Shown one piece after another: positions 55,191-64,000 of a stretch of 64,000 nucleotides of DNA. A program made the translations under genes and the position numbers. The notes under the pieces are model-generated. The model searched no databases, was not told the DNA's origin, and saw only the letters and a program-made list of their open reading frames with translations. Numbering within the stretch: the stretch's first letter is position 1; each line of letters starts with the position of its first letter. Source of the DNA: Variovorax guangxiensis (GTDB lineage Bacteria > Pseudomonadota > Gammaproteobacteria > Burkholderiales > Burkholderiaceae_C); contig NZ_RXFT01000002.1 in the NCBI RefSeq assembly GCF_003952165.1, positions 186,001 to 250,000 on the forward strand, in the 5' to 3' direction.

Positions 55191-55266
55191 CGTGCAACTT
55201 CGGGAATATGGCCGAAGGTGTTGCACGGTCAATTGCGTCCTTCGGCCCAAGGAACCCCACGTCATC

Positions 55267-55830
55267 ATGGAAGCTTTTCTCGTAGCAACGGGCGTCGTCG
55301 CGCTCGCGGAAATGGGCGACAAGACCCAGCTCCTGGCCCTTCTCCTGGCCGCGCGTTTCAGGAAACCCTGGCCCATCGTCCTCGGCATCTTCGCCGCCAC
55401 CGTCATCAACCATGCGCTCGCGGGCGCGGTCGGCAACTACCTCACGCGCTGGCTCGGGCCCGAGGTGCTGCGGTGGATACTGGGCGGTTCCTTCATCGCC
55501 ATGGCCGTCTGGATGCTCATTCCCGACAAGCTCGACGACGACGATGCTCCCGGCACATCGAAGTTCGGCGTCTTCGGCACCACGGTCGTCGCCTTCTTCC
55601 TCGCCGAGATGGGCGACAAGACCCAGATCGCCACCGTCATGCTCGCCGCCCGCTTCACGCACGACTACTTCTGGGTGGTCATGGGCACCACGCTGGGCAT
55701 GATGCTGGCCAACGCGCCCGTGGTGTGGCTCGGCGAGAAGATCGTACGCCGCGTGCCGATCAAGCTCGTGCACGGCATCTCGGCAGCGATCTTCCTGGTG
55801 CTCGGCGTCCTGATGATCGTCGGCATATAA
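55267..55830 (+). CDS. TMEM165/GDT1 (UPF0016) family Mn2+ exporter
   Basis: A 187-residue inner-membrane protein with six predicted helices in two homologous halves. Each half carries the family motif E-x-G-D-K-T (ALAEMGDKTQLLAL near 19 and FLAEMGDKTQIATV near 118), which binds the transported cation. Bacterial members such as MneA export manganese. A Mn2+-sensing riboswitch directly upstream strongly supports this. Start is the ATG at 55267 with AAGGA upstream; earlier in-frame starts fall inside the riboswitch hairpin. Confidence 0.93.
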   Translation: MEAFLVATGVVALAEMGDKTQLLALLLAARFRKPWPIVLGIFAATVINHALAGAVGNYLTRWLGPEVLRWILGGSFIAMAVWMLIPDKLDDDDAPGTSKFGVFGTTVVAFFLAEMGDKTQIATVMLAARFTHDYFWVVMGTTLGMMLANAPVVWLGEKIVRRVPIKLVHGISAAIFLVLGVLMIVGI

Positions 55831-55857
55831 AAAAGCGAGACCCCATCTCCCTTTCCA

Positions 55858-55955
55858 GGAACACCGCGGAACCGGCTTTGCCGGGCCGCAGGTGTTGCCC
55901 CCTTCCCAAGGGGGTTGGCGAAGCGACACGCAGTGCGCGCAGCCTGGGGGATATA
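55858..55955. repeat. Intergenic palindromic repeat (Comamonadaceae type)
   Basis: A run of small inverted repeats (CCGGC-TTT-GCCGG, CCCCCTT-CCCA-AGGGGG and GTGTCGCTTCG-like arms) of a style I recognise from intergenic regions of Variovorax and Acidovorax genomes. It may end the transporter transcript. A differently arranged GC-rich relative lies at 59941-60035. Confidence 0.5.
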
Positions 55956-55962
55956 CTTTGCC

Positions 55963-56012
55963 TTGCGCCGATTTGCTTCAGCTTGCGGGCGCTTTATAAA
56001 TTCAGCTAAAGA
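55963..56012 (+). ncRNA. SAM-II riboswitch upstream of metX
   Basis: The sequence follows the SAM-II pattern: stem strand GCGCC (55965-55969), GATTTG, a loop ending GCTTGCGG, the closing strand GGCGC, then TTTATAAATTCAGCTAAAGAC, which matches the conserved TgATAAATg-AGCTAAA pseudoknot half. The stem pairs perfectly over 5 bp. It precedes metX, the classic target, and a terminator lies directly between aptamer and start codon. Confidence 0.88.
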
Positions 56013-56024
56013 CAGGCGCGGCAG

Positions 56025-56057
56025 ACCCGGCTCGTTTTTGGCGAGGCCGGGTTTTTT
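56025..56057 (+). terminator. Riboswitch-linked terminator before metX
   Basis: ACCCGGCTCG and CGAGGCCGGGT pair around a TTTTTGG loop and are followed by six T (56052-56057), only 5 bases before the metX ATG. It is probably the expression platform of the SAM-II switch. No clear ribosome site separates it from the start codon. Confidence 0.85.
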
Positions 56058-56062
56058 CATTC

Positions 56063-57238
56063 ATGTCGTCGTCACCACCTCTGGTCGTCACTCCGCAGTC
56101 GATGCAGTTCGCAGGCCCGCTGGCCCTGCGCAGCGGCGCATCGATAAGCGACTACACGCTCGCCTACGAAACCTACGGCACCCTGAACGCCGAGCGCAGC
56201 AACGCCGTGCTTGTCTGCCATGCGCTCAACGCCTCGCACCACGTCGCGGGCGTCTACCAGGGCCAGGCCCGTTCCGAGGGCTGGTGGGACAACATGGTCG
56301 GTCCGGGCAAGCCGCTCGACACCGACCGCTTCTTCGTGATCGGCGTCAACAACCTCGGCTCCTGCTTCGGCTCGACCGGCCCGATGCACGTCAACCCCGC
56401 CACCGGCCGCGTCTATGGCGCCGACTTCCCGGTGGTGACGGTCGAAGACTGGGTCGACGCCCAGGCCGCGCTGCTCGACGCGCTCGGCATCGAGACGCTC
56501 GCCGCCGTGATGGGCGGCAGCCTCGGCGGCATGCAGGCCCTCTCCTGGACGCTGCAGTACCCCGAGCGCGTGCGCCACGCGGTGGTGGTGGCCAGTGCAC
56601 CCAACCTCACGGCCGAGAACATCGCCTTCAACGAGGTGGCGCGCCGCGCCATCGTGACCGACCCCGACTTCCACGGCGGCCACTTCTACGAGCACGGCGT
56701 GGTGCCCAAGCGCGGCCTGCGCATCGCGCGGATGATCGGCCACATCACCTATCTCAGCGACGACGTGATGAACGCCAAGTTCGGCCGCATCCTGCGCAGC
56801 GCCGTGGAGGGTGAGAACAATGGCGAGGCGGCGGGCACCGACTACCGCTATTCCACCCAGGACGTCGAGTTCCAGATCGAGAGCTACCTGCGCTACCAGG
56901 GCGACAAGTTCAGCGAGTACTTCGACGCCAACACCTACCTGCTGATCACCCGCGCGCTCGACTACTTCGACCCCGCACGCAACCACGGCGGCAAGCTCAG
57001 TGCCGCGCTCGCACAGGCGCGCGCCAAGTTCCTGCTCGTGAGCTTCAAGACCGACTGGCGCTTCTCGCCCACGCGCAGCCGCGAGATCGTGAAGGCGCTG
57101 CTCGACAACAGCCGCAACGTGAGCTACGCCGAGATCGACGCACCCCACGGCCACGACGCCTTCCTGCTCGATGACGTGCGCTACATGAGCGTGGTGCGGT
57201 CCTACTTCGAGCGCGTTGCCAAGGAGTTCCAGCAATGA
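56063..57238 (+). CDS. metX: Homoserine O-acyltransferase (MetX)
   Basis: A 391-residue alpha/beta-hydrolase-fold acyltransferase that activates homoserine for methionine synthesis. It shows the oxyanion/early motif [14 protein letters not shown], the nucleophile motif [11 protein letters not shown] (Ser near 154), and the late His in [12 protein letters not shown] (near 361). Many proteobacterial MetX use succinyl- rather than acetyl-CoA; I cannot tell which here. The ATG at 56063 lies right after a terminator. metW overlaps its stop by 4 bases. Confidence 0.96.
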   Translation: MSSSPPLVVTPQSMQFAGPLALRSGASISDYTLAYETYGTLNAERSNAVLVCHALNASHHVAGVYQGQARSEGWWDNMVGPGKPLDTDRFFVIGVNNLGSCFGSTGPMHVNPATGRVYGADFPVVTVEDWVDAQAALLDALGIETLAAVMGGSLGGMQALSWTLQYPERVRHAVVVASAPNLTAENIAFNEVARRAIVTDPDFHGGHFYEHGVVPKRGLRIARMIGHITYLSDDVMNAKFGRILRSAVEGENNGEAAGTDYRYSTQDVEFQIESYLRYQGDKFSEYFDANTYLLITRALDYFDPARNHGGKLSAALAQARAKFLLVSFKTDWRFSPTRSREIVKALLDNSRNVSYAEIDAPHGHDAFLLDDVRYMSVVRSYFERVAKEFQQ

Positions 57239-57825
57239 GCGACCTCGAACACCAAAGACTCATCGCCGAACTCGTGCCGCAAGGCTCGCGCGTGCTCGAC
57301 CTCGGCTGCGGCGACGGCGCCCTGCTCGACCTGCTTCAGCGCGAGCGCGGCTGCACCGGCTACGGCGTGGAGATCGCCGACGGCAACGTGCTGCAGTGCA
57401 TCCGCCGCGGCGTCGACGTGATCCAGCTCAACCTCGACGAAGGCCTCGCGATGTTCGACGACGCCTCCTTCGACGTGGTGCTGCAGATCGACACGCTGCA
57501 GCACCTGCGCAATGCCGAAGTCATGCTGCGCGAGACCGCGCGCGTGGGCCGCATCGGCATCGTCGCCTTTCCCAACTTCGCGCACTGGCCCAACCGCCTG
57601 AGCGTGGCGCGCGGGCGCATGCCCGTCACGCGCCGCCTGCCCTACCAGTGGTACGACACGCCCAACATCCGCGTCGGCACCTTCAAGGACTTCGAGGTGC
57701 TGGCCGGCAAGAACAACCTGCGCATCCTCGACGCCTTCGGCCTGCAGGACGGCCGCGACGTGCGCTGGCTGCCCAATGCGCGCGCCAGCACGGCGGTGTT
57801 CAAGTTCGAGCGCGGCGGCGGCTGA
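57235..57825 (+). CDS. metW: MetW, methionine biosynthesis partner
   Basis: A 196-residue methyltransferase-fold protein. The SAM-binding motif I is [15 protein letters not shown] (near 21-35), followed by the MetW-type GYGVEI and the late [19 protein letters not shown] segment that distinguishes the family. MetW is needed with MetX for homoserine acylation in many proteobacteria. Translationally coupled to metX (ATGA). Confidence 0.96.
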   Translation: MSDLEHQRLIAELVPQGSRVLDLGCGDGALLDLLQRERGCTGYGVEIADGNVLQCIRRGVDVIQLNLDEGLAMFDDASFDVVLQIDTLQHLRNAEVMLRETARVGRIGIVAFPNFAHWPNRLSVARGRMPVTRRLPYQWYDTPNIRVGTFKDFEVLAGKNNLRILDAFGLQDGRDVRWLPNARASTAVFKFERGGG

Positions 57826-57832
57826 CGGCGCA

Positions 57833-58420
57833 ATGAGCTTCACGCTCGCACAGCCGGTCCACAGCGAACTCGTCATCAAGAAGAGCCGCTTCATCGGCTG
57901 CGTGCAGCCGGTGGCCGATCGGGCGGCGGCACTGGCGGTGGTCGCCTCGCTGCGTGCCGAGCATCCCGCGGCGGCGCACGTGTGCTGGGCCCTCATGGCG
58001 GGCGGGCAGTCGGCCGCGAACGACGACGGCGAGCCCGGCGGCACCGCAGGACGTCCGATGCTGGAAGTGCTGCGCCACCAGCAGGTCGAGGGCGCGCTCG
58101 CGACCGTGGTGCGCTATTTCGGCGGCGTGAAGCTGGGCGCGGGCGGCCTCGTGCGGGCCTACACCGATGCGATCGCGCAGGCCCTGCTCGGCGCCACGCT
58201 GGTGCCGCTGCTGCGCCAGCGAAGCCTGCGCTGCTCGGTGCCGTATGCGCTCGAAGGGCTGGTGCGGCGCGAGCTCGCTGCAGCCGGCGCGGTGCTCGAA
58301 GGCGTGCAGCACGGCGACGACGTGGCTTTCGCCTTCTCGCTGCCGGAGCCCGAGGCCGATGCCTTCATCGTGCGCCTCGGCGATGCTGCGCAAGGGCGCG
58401 TCGTCTGGCAGCGGGAGTGA
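57833..58420 (+). CDS. YigZ/IMPACT family protein
   Basis: A 195-residue protein of the UPF0029/IMPACT family. The N-terminal domain has KSRFIGCVQPV, NDDGEPGGTAGRPMLEVL and VRYFGGVKLGAGGLVRAY, the diagnostic stretch; the C-terminal small domain is DUF1949-like. Bacterial YigZ has been linked loosely to ribosome or translation functions, but its role is unclear. Its last 56 bases overlap the end of the convergent ion-channel gene. Confidence 0.92.
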   Translation: MSFTLAQPVHSELVIKKSRFIGCVQPVADRAAALAVVASLRAEHPAAAHVCWALMAGGQSAANDDGEPGGTAGRPMLEVLRHQQVEGALATVVRYFGGVKLGAGGLVRAYTDAIAQALLGATLVPLLRQRSLRCSVPYALEGLVRRELAAAGAVLEGVQHGDDVAFAFSLPEPEADAFIVRLGDAAQGRVVWQRE

Positions 58421-59297
58421 GCCTCTTGGCCGGGACCGCCGGTGCCGGTTCGACCATCGCGAGAACGCCGCGCTGCGCCACCGGCACCGCGACCGATTCG
58501 TCGTCGCCGCCGCGGCGCGCCATCTCGGCGGTCACGATGCCGGTCGGCACCGCGAGCACGCCCCAGCCCACCAGCATCATCACCGACGCGATCGCGCGGC
58601 CGAGGTCGGTCTTGGGCACGAGGTCGCCGAAGCCCACGGTGGCCATCGTCGAGATCGCCCAGTAGACCGCCACCGGGATGCTGGTGAAGCCGTGCTGCGG
58701 CCCTTCGACCACGTACATCAGCGTTCCCATCACCAGCACCACCAGCATCACGAAGCCCACGAACACGGTGATCTTGCGCCGGCTCGCCGCCACCGCCGAG
58801 ACCAGCGCTCGGTACTCCACGGAGTAACGCGATAGTTTGAAGATCCTGAACACGCGCAGCAGGCGCAGGATGCGCACGTCGATCAGGTAGCCCAGGCCCA
58901 TCTGCGGCGCGAAGACCACGAGGAAGGTCGGCAGCAGCGCCAGCAGGTCGATCACGCCGTAGAAGCTCGTCGCGTAGCGCAGCGGCTTGTTCACGCAGCT
59001 CAGCCGAGCGATGTACTCCAGCGTGAAGAGGATGGTGAACATCCACTCGAGGACGTTGAACACCGGGCGCCACTGTTCGCGGATGGACTGCACGCTGTCG
59101 AGGATCACCACTAGCACGCTGGCCACGATCACCGCGATCAGCGCGAGGTCGAACATCAGGCCCGCGCGCGTGTCGGCCTCGAAGATCACGGTGAAGAGAG
59201 TGCGCCGCCAGCCGTGCGCGGGCTTGTCGAAGCGCGAGTCGGTGCTGGACGACATCGCGCGCGATGTGGTGTTCCGTTCGACGTTTGGAGAGCTCAT
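58365..59297 (-). CDS. Voltage-gated-type potassium channel
   Basis: A 310-residue six-helix ion channel. S1-S4 are visible, with S4 carrying regularly spaced arginines (RILRLLRVFRIFKLSRY, about 138-154), then S5, the pore helix and the selectivity filter TVGFGD (near 232), and S6. The filter variant GFGD is known in K+ channels. No RCK or cyclic-nucleotide domain follows; the C-terminus is a short basic tail (ARRRALAQHRRGAR). Probably an inner-membrane Kv-like K+ channel. Confidence 0.92.
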   Translation of the reverse strand: MSSPNVERNTTSRAMSSSTDSRFDKPAHGWRRTLFTVIFEADTRAGLMFDLALIAVIVASVLVVILDSVQSIREQWRPVFNVLEWMFTILFTLEYIARLSCVNKPLRYATSFYGVIDLLALLPTFLVVFAPQMGLGYLIDVRILRLLRVFRIFKLSRYSVEYRALVSAVAASRRKITVFVGFVMLVVLVMGTLMYVVEGPQHGFTSIPVAVYWAISTMATVGFGDLVPKTDLGRAIASVMMLVGWGVLAVPTGIVTAEMARRGGDDESVAVPVAQRGVLAMVEPAPAVPAKRLTPAARRRALAQHRRGAR

Positions 59298-59412
59298 GGC
59301 GCCACATTGTCATGCGCCCGATCGACTTATTCAGTTACGCTTCTTGCGCAATGAAGTGCCGCAGGCCGTGAGTGCGTTCTTACGATAGTCCCCTTTCTTG
59401 AGGAGCTCCCCT

Positions 59413-59937
59413 TTGGCTACACAGTCCCCCTTCTTCGGCAAGCGTGATCGTGACACCGATTCGTTGACATCGCGCCCCGCGCCGCTCGTCGGTTCGGGCA
59501 CCAACCTCTCCGGAACCCCCGTCAATCCCTCCTCGCTCACCGCACAGCAAGGCGGCCTGAACGCCGCAGCGGCCGCGCCCGTGGCCAAGGAAGGCGGCAG
59601 CAAGCTCACCGTCGGCCCCAACATCAAGCTCAAGGGCGTGGAGATCACCGACTGCGACACGCTCGTGGTCGAAGGCCTGGTCGAAGCCACCATGGACTCG
59701 CGCCTGATGCAGATCGCCGAGCAGGGCGCGTTCAAGGGCTCGGCCGAGATCGACATCGCCGAGATCCGCGGCGTGTTCGACGGCAGCCTCACCGTGCGCG
59801 AGAAGCTCGTCATCCACTCGACCGGCAAGGTCACCGGCAAGATCCGCTACGGCAAGATCGTGATCGAGGAAGGCGGCCAGATCTCCGGCGAGATCAGCTT
59901 CGGCGCCGCCAAGCCCTCGCTTCAGGCCGCTGCCTGA
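59413..59937 (+). CDS. Bactofilin
   Basis: A 174-residue polymer-forming cytoskeletal protein (DUF583). After a disordered Pro/Ser/Ala N-terminus of about 60 residues comes the beta-helical core of repeated strands (LTVGPNIKLKGVEIT, LVVEGLVEAT, GSAEIDIAEIRGVFDGSLTV, HSTGKVTGKIRYGKIVIEEGGQISGEI). The TTG at 59413 is chosen because GAGGAG lies 7 bases upstream; an earlier in-frame TTG at 59398 is part of that ribosome site. Bactofilins organise cell shape or envelope complexes. No M23 peptidase partner is adjacent. Confidence 0.93.
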   Translation: MATQSPFFGKRDRDTDSLTSRPAPLVGSGTNLSGTPVNPSSLTAQQGGLNAAAAAPVAKEGGSKLTVGPNIKLKGVEITDCDTLVVEGLVEATMDSRLMQIAEQGAFKGSAEIDIAEIRGVFDGSLTVREKLVIHSTGKVTGKIRYGKIVIEEGGQISGEISFGAAKPSLQAAA

Positions 59938-59940
59938 AAC

Positions 59941-60035
59941 AGGCCCCCCGGCTTTTCACTCCGCTTCGCTGCGTGTAACTCCACCCCCGAGGGGGGCGCG
60001 GGCCGCCTTGGGAGCGGCCCGGCGGCGCCTGCAGG
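59941..60035. repeat. GC-rich intergenic inverted repeats
   Basis: Between bactofilin and the DUF72 gene lie several palindromes (CACCCCCGAGGGGGGCG, GGGCCGCC...GGAGCGGCCC, GGCGCCTGCAGGCG). This is a typical Comamonadaceae intergenic hairpin block that probably ends both convergent transcripts. Confidence 0.5.
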
Positions 60036-60041
60036 CGTCTT

Positions 60042-60812
60042 TCACGCGGTAGGTGCGGTCCAGCCAAGACGCTCCAGCAAGGCACCGGCAGCCGCCGGTG
60101 CCTTTTCCTTGGCGCCGTTGATGAAGTAGACGAACACGTCACGCTTCTTCGGCGACGCGCCCCACCCCTGCGCGCGCTCGGCCCATGTGTCGAGGGCCTT
60201 GGGCGCATAGCCCGCCTTCAGCTTGCCGTCGGCCATCATCAGCCGCGCGTAGGCGATGTCGCCCTCGGGCTCCTCGAAGGACGGGAACTTGTCGGCGTCG
60301 GTGAACACCGTCGACACCTTGTACTTCTTCGCGAGCGCCTTGTAGGCGGGCACGATGAAGCTCTCGTGCCGCACGTCCATCACGTGCCGCAGGACGCGGC
60401 TGCCCTCCTTCTTCGGCAGCAGAGCCAGGAAGGCCTCGAAGTCCTCCGCATCGAACTGCTTGGTCGGCATGAACTGCCACACGATGGGCCCGAGCTTGTC
60501 GCCGAGCTCGGCCACGCCGCTGTCGATGAAGCGCTTGATGGAGTCTCCCGCGCCCGACAGCAGCTTGCGGTTGGTCGCGAAGCGCGAGGCCTTCATCGAG
60601 AAGATGAAGTCGTCGGGCGTGTCGTCGTGCCACTTGCGGAAGGTCTCGGGCTTGAAGGTGCTGTAGTAGGTGCCGTTGATCTCGATGGCGCTGACCTTGC
60701 GGCTCGCGTAGTTGAGTTCCTTCGCGTGCGCGAGCCCCTTGGGATAGAAGTTGTCGCGCCAGGGCTCGTAGGTCCAGCCGCCGATGCCCACCTTGATGTT
60801 TGCCTTGCTCAC
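60042..60812 (-). CDS. DUF72 (YecE-like) protein
   Basis: A 256-residue TIM-barrel-like protein. It has the DUF72 hallmarks VGIGGWTYEPWRDNFYP at the start, IEINGTYYSTFKPETF and FSMKASRFATN. The GTG start at 60812 has GGAGGG just upstream. The biochemical function of the family is not established; an endonuclease-like TIM barrel has been proposed. Divergent from the M20 peptidase. Confidence 0.9.
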   Translation of the reverse strand: MSKANIKVGIGGWTYEPWRDNFYPKGLAHAKELNYASRKVSAIEINGTYYSTFKPETFRKWHDDTPDDFIFSMKASRFATNRKLLSGAGDSIKRFIDSGVAELGDKLGPIVWQFMPTKQFDAEDFEAFLALLPKKEGSRVLRHVMDVRHESFIVPAYKALAKKYKVSTVFTDADKFPSFEEPEGDIAYARLMMADGKLKAGYAPKALDTWAERAQGWGASPKKRDVFVYFINGAKEKAPAAAGALLERLGWTAPTA

Positions 60813-60907
60813 GTGGCCCTCCGGGTTGAGATCGCCCGCACTCTACGCGCGGACGCTGCTGGGCGCAAAATGCGTCCTTTCTTTCGTCACCCGCGGAGAA
60901 CCCACCG

Positions 60908-62415
<1,508 letters not shown>

Positions 62416-62419
<4 letters not shown>

Positions 62420-63273
62420 GCGAGGCGCTGCCTCTGCCGCAGCGCGTTTCGCTGTCCACGCCCGGCGGCGAGACGCTCGCACTGCGCCGGCTGCCGGCGC
62501 CGGGCCGGGCGCGTGCCGTAGTCGTCGTGGTCCACGGGCTGGGCGAGCACGCCGGCCGCTACCACGGGCTGGCCGAGTGCCTGCACGAATGGGGCTTCGC
62601 GGTGTGGGCGCACGACCACTACGGGCACGGCGAATCCAGCGGCCCGCGCGGCGGCCTGCCGAGCGAGCTGCGGCTGGTGGACGATCTCGCGCTGGTGATC
62701 GACGACGCGCGCCGCGAGAACCCCGGCCTGCCGGTGGTGCTGCTGGGCCACAGCCTCGGCGGGCTTGTCGTGGCGAGCCTGATTGCGCGCGGCGTGCGGC
62801 ACGTCAACGCCGCAGTGCTGTCCTCGCCGGGGCTCGATCCCGGCCTGAACGGTTTCCAGAAGCTGCTGCTCGCGGTGCTGCCGCGCATCGCGCCCGACCT
62901 TCGCGTGGGCAACGGCCTCGACGACAACTACCTCTCGCACGACCCGGCGGTGGTGCAGGCCTATCGCGACGATCCGCTCACGCACGACCGCATCGGCGGC
63001 CGGCTCGCGCGCTTCCTGGCCTACGAAGGAGAAGCCGTGCAGCAGCGCGCCGCGAACTGGCCGGTGCCCACGCTGCTGCTCTACGCGGGCGACGACCGTC
63101 TCGTGCGGCCCGCGGCCAGCCGCGCTTTTGCCGCAGCCGCCGCGCCAAGCGGCAAGGTCGAGGCGCAATGCTTCGACACGCTGTACCACGAGATCTTCAA
63201 CGAGCTCGAAGCCGATCCGGTCTTCGAAGCCCTTCAGCGCTGGCTCAACCGGCGCTTTCCGCAGCGGGCCTGA
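62416..63273 (+). CDS. Monoacylglycerol-lipase-like alpha/beta hydrolase
   Basis: A 285-residue serine hydrolase (Hydrolase_4 type). It contains VHGLGEHAGRYHGL and HDHYGHGESSGPRG, the nucleophile elbow GHSLGG (Ser near 115), the Asp in YAGDDRLV and the His in TLYHEIFNE. No ATG is available near the homology start, so the TTG at 62416, overlapping the M20 stop (TTGA), is the likely start. Probable lysophospholipase or monoglyceride lipase. Its 3' end overlaps the convergent MFS gene by 29 bases. Confidence 0.9.
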
Positions 63274-64000
63274 CGGCGCGCTTGCGCGCCAGCCAGAGCA
63301 GCGCCGCGCCCGTCAGCACCACCGGCACCAGCGAGCCGAAGTTCAGCAGCCGCCAGCCCTGGGTGGTCACCAGCACGCCCGAGGCGAACGACGTCAGCGC
63401 CAGCGTGGCGAACACGCAGAAGTTGAGCGCGCCCTGCGCGCGGTCGCGCTCCTCGGGCGTGTAGGCGGTTAGCGACAGCGTGGTGCTTCCGGTGAAAAGG
63501 AAATTCCAGCCCACGCCCAGCAGGAACAGCGCCACGATGAAGTGATGCAGCTCCACGCCCGAGAGCGCGATGGCGATGCAGCCGAGGTTCAGCAGCAGCC
63601 CCGCGCCCATCACCGGCAGCGCGCCGAAGCGGCGGATCAGGTGGCCGGTGAAGAAGCCCGGCGCGAACATGCCGATCACGTGCCACTCGAGCACCAGCGC
63701 GGCGTCGGAGAACGGCAGGCTGCAGATCTGCATAGCGATGGGCGTCGCGGCCATCAGCAGGTTCATCACGCCGTAGCCCAGCGCGCCGGCTGCCGCCGCG
63801 ACGATGAACACCGGCTGGCGCGCGATCTCCGAAAGCGGCCGTCCGCCCGCCGCTTCCTTGCGCGCGGGCGCGGGCGGGAACTGGATGAAGTGCATCACCG
63901 CCATCGACAGCAGCGCCACCGCCGCCAGCGCGATGTAGGCACCGGCGAAGGGCACGGCGAAGGCTTCGCGCGTGGCCTTGGCGAGGTTGGGCCCGGCCAC
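63245..64000 (-). CDS. MFS transporter, C-terminal part (5' end outside window)
   Basis: 251 codons visible, open to the right edge. The segment begins like the sixth helix of a 12-helix MFS protein (AGPNLAKATREAFAVPFAGAYIALA). It continues through the charged central loop and six further helices, including FFTGHLIRRFGALPVMGAGLLL and FLLGVGWNFLFTGSTTLSL. It ends with a basic tail. Substrate unknown. Convergent with and overlapping the hydrolase gene. Confidence 0.88.
   Translation of the reverse strand: MAGPNLAKATREAFAVPFAGAYIALAAVALLSMAVMHFIQFPPAPARKEAAGGRPLSEIARQPVFIVAAAAGALGYGVMNLLMAATPIAMQICSLPFSDAALVLEWHVIGMFAPGFFTGHLIRRFGALPVMGAGLLLNLGCIAIALSGVELHHFIVALFLLGVGWNFLFTGSTTLSLTAYTPEERDRAQGALNFCVFATLALTSFASGVLVTTQGWRLLNFGSLVPVVLTGAALLWLARKRAVRPAAESAG

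Overview
The window is a high-GC chromosomal segment of a betaproteobacterium, most likely Comamonadaceae and Variovorax-like. This rests on three things: the origin-region order gyrB-dnaN-dnaA | rpmH-rnpA-yidD-yidC-mnmE, the metX-metW pair behind a SAM-II-type riboswitch, and the style of the intergenic repeats. No rRNA, tRNA, insertion sequence, prophage or CRISPR array was seen.

Positions 1-26379 (minus strand) hold a modular nonribosomal peptide synthetase (NRPS) locus transcribed right to left: an MFS exporter, then a 5404-residue five-module NRPS, a 1172-residue one-module NRPS, and a third NRPS that runs off the left edge. All neighbours are joined by 4-base GTGA stop/start overlaps. 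Reading the adenylation pockets by eye gives Thr-Pro-Pro-X-X-Ser-Pro-X so far. The C domains of modules 2, 3, 6 and 7 carry the HH[I/L]...GD signature of dual condensation/epimerization domains, and no separate E domain exists, so residues 1, 2, 5 and 6 are predicted to be D. The chain terminator lies outside the window.

Positions 26380-27113 are an AT-richer gap with an orphan intrinsic terminator. A small exported protein of unknown function follows.

Positions 27693-37564 are a divergent catabolic locus. Leftward lie a DapA/NanA-family lyase, an amino-acid ABC binding protein and permease, a hydantoinase/dihydropyrimidinase and a GntR/FCD regulator. Rightward lie a 982-residue dehydrogenase that fuses three HcnABC/opine-oxidase-like subunits, an atypical M20 hydrolase and the ABC ATPase. 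The shared promoter carries three GTATAC half-sites. The set suggests uptake, ring opening, deacylation, oxidation and cleavage of a cyclic or N-acylated amino-acid-like compound.

Positions 37611-47365 are the replication-origin region, with oriC between dnaA and rpmH. Positions 47467-58420 hold a cNMP-binding protein, a zinc-ribbon protein, a Kef-type K+/H+ antiporter, kdsD-kdsC-lptC for Kdo/LPS, an SDR, a Gly-rich RRM protein, a Gdt1-type transporter behind a yybP-ykoY (Mn2+) riboswitch, SAM-II-controlled metX-metW, and a YigZ-family protein.

Positions 58365-64000 hold a voltage-gated-type K+ channel, a bactofilin, a DUF72 protein, an M20 dipeptidase with a coupled monoacylglycerol-lipase-like hydrolase, and the C-terminal part of an MFS permease.
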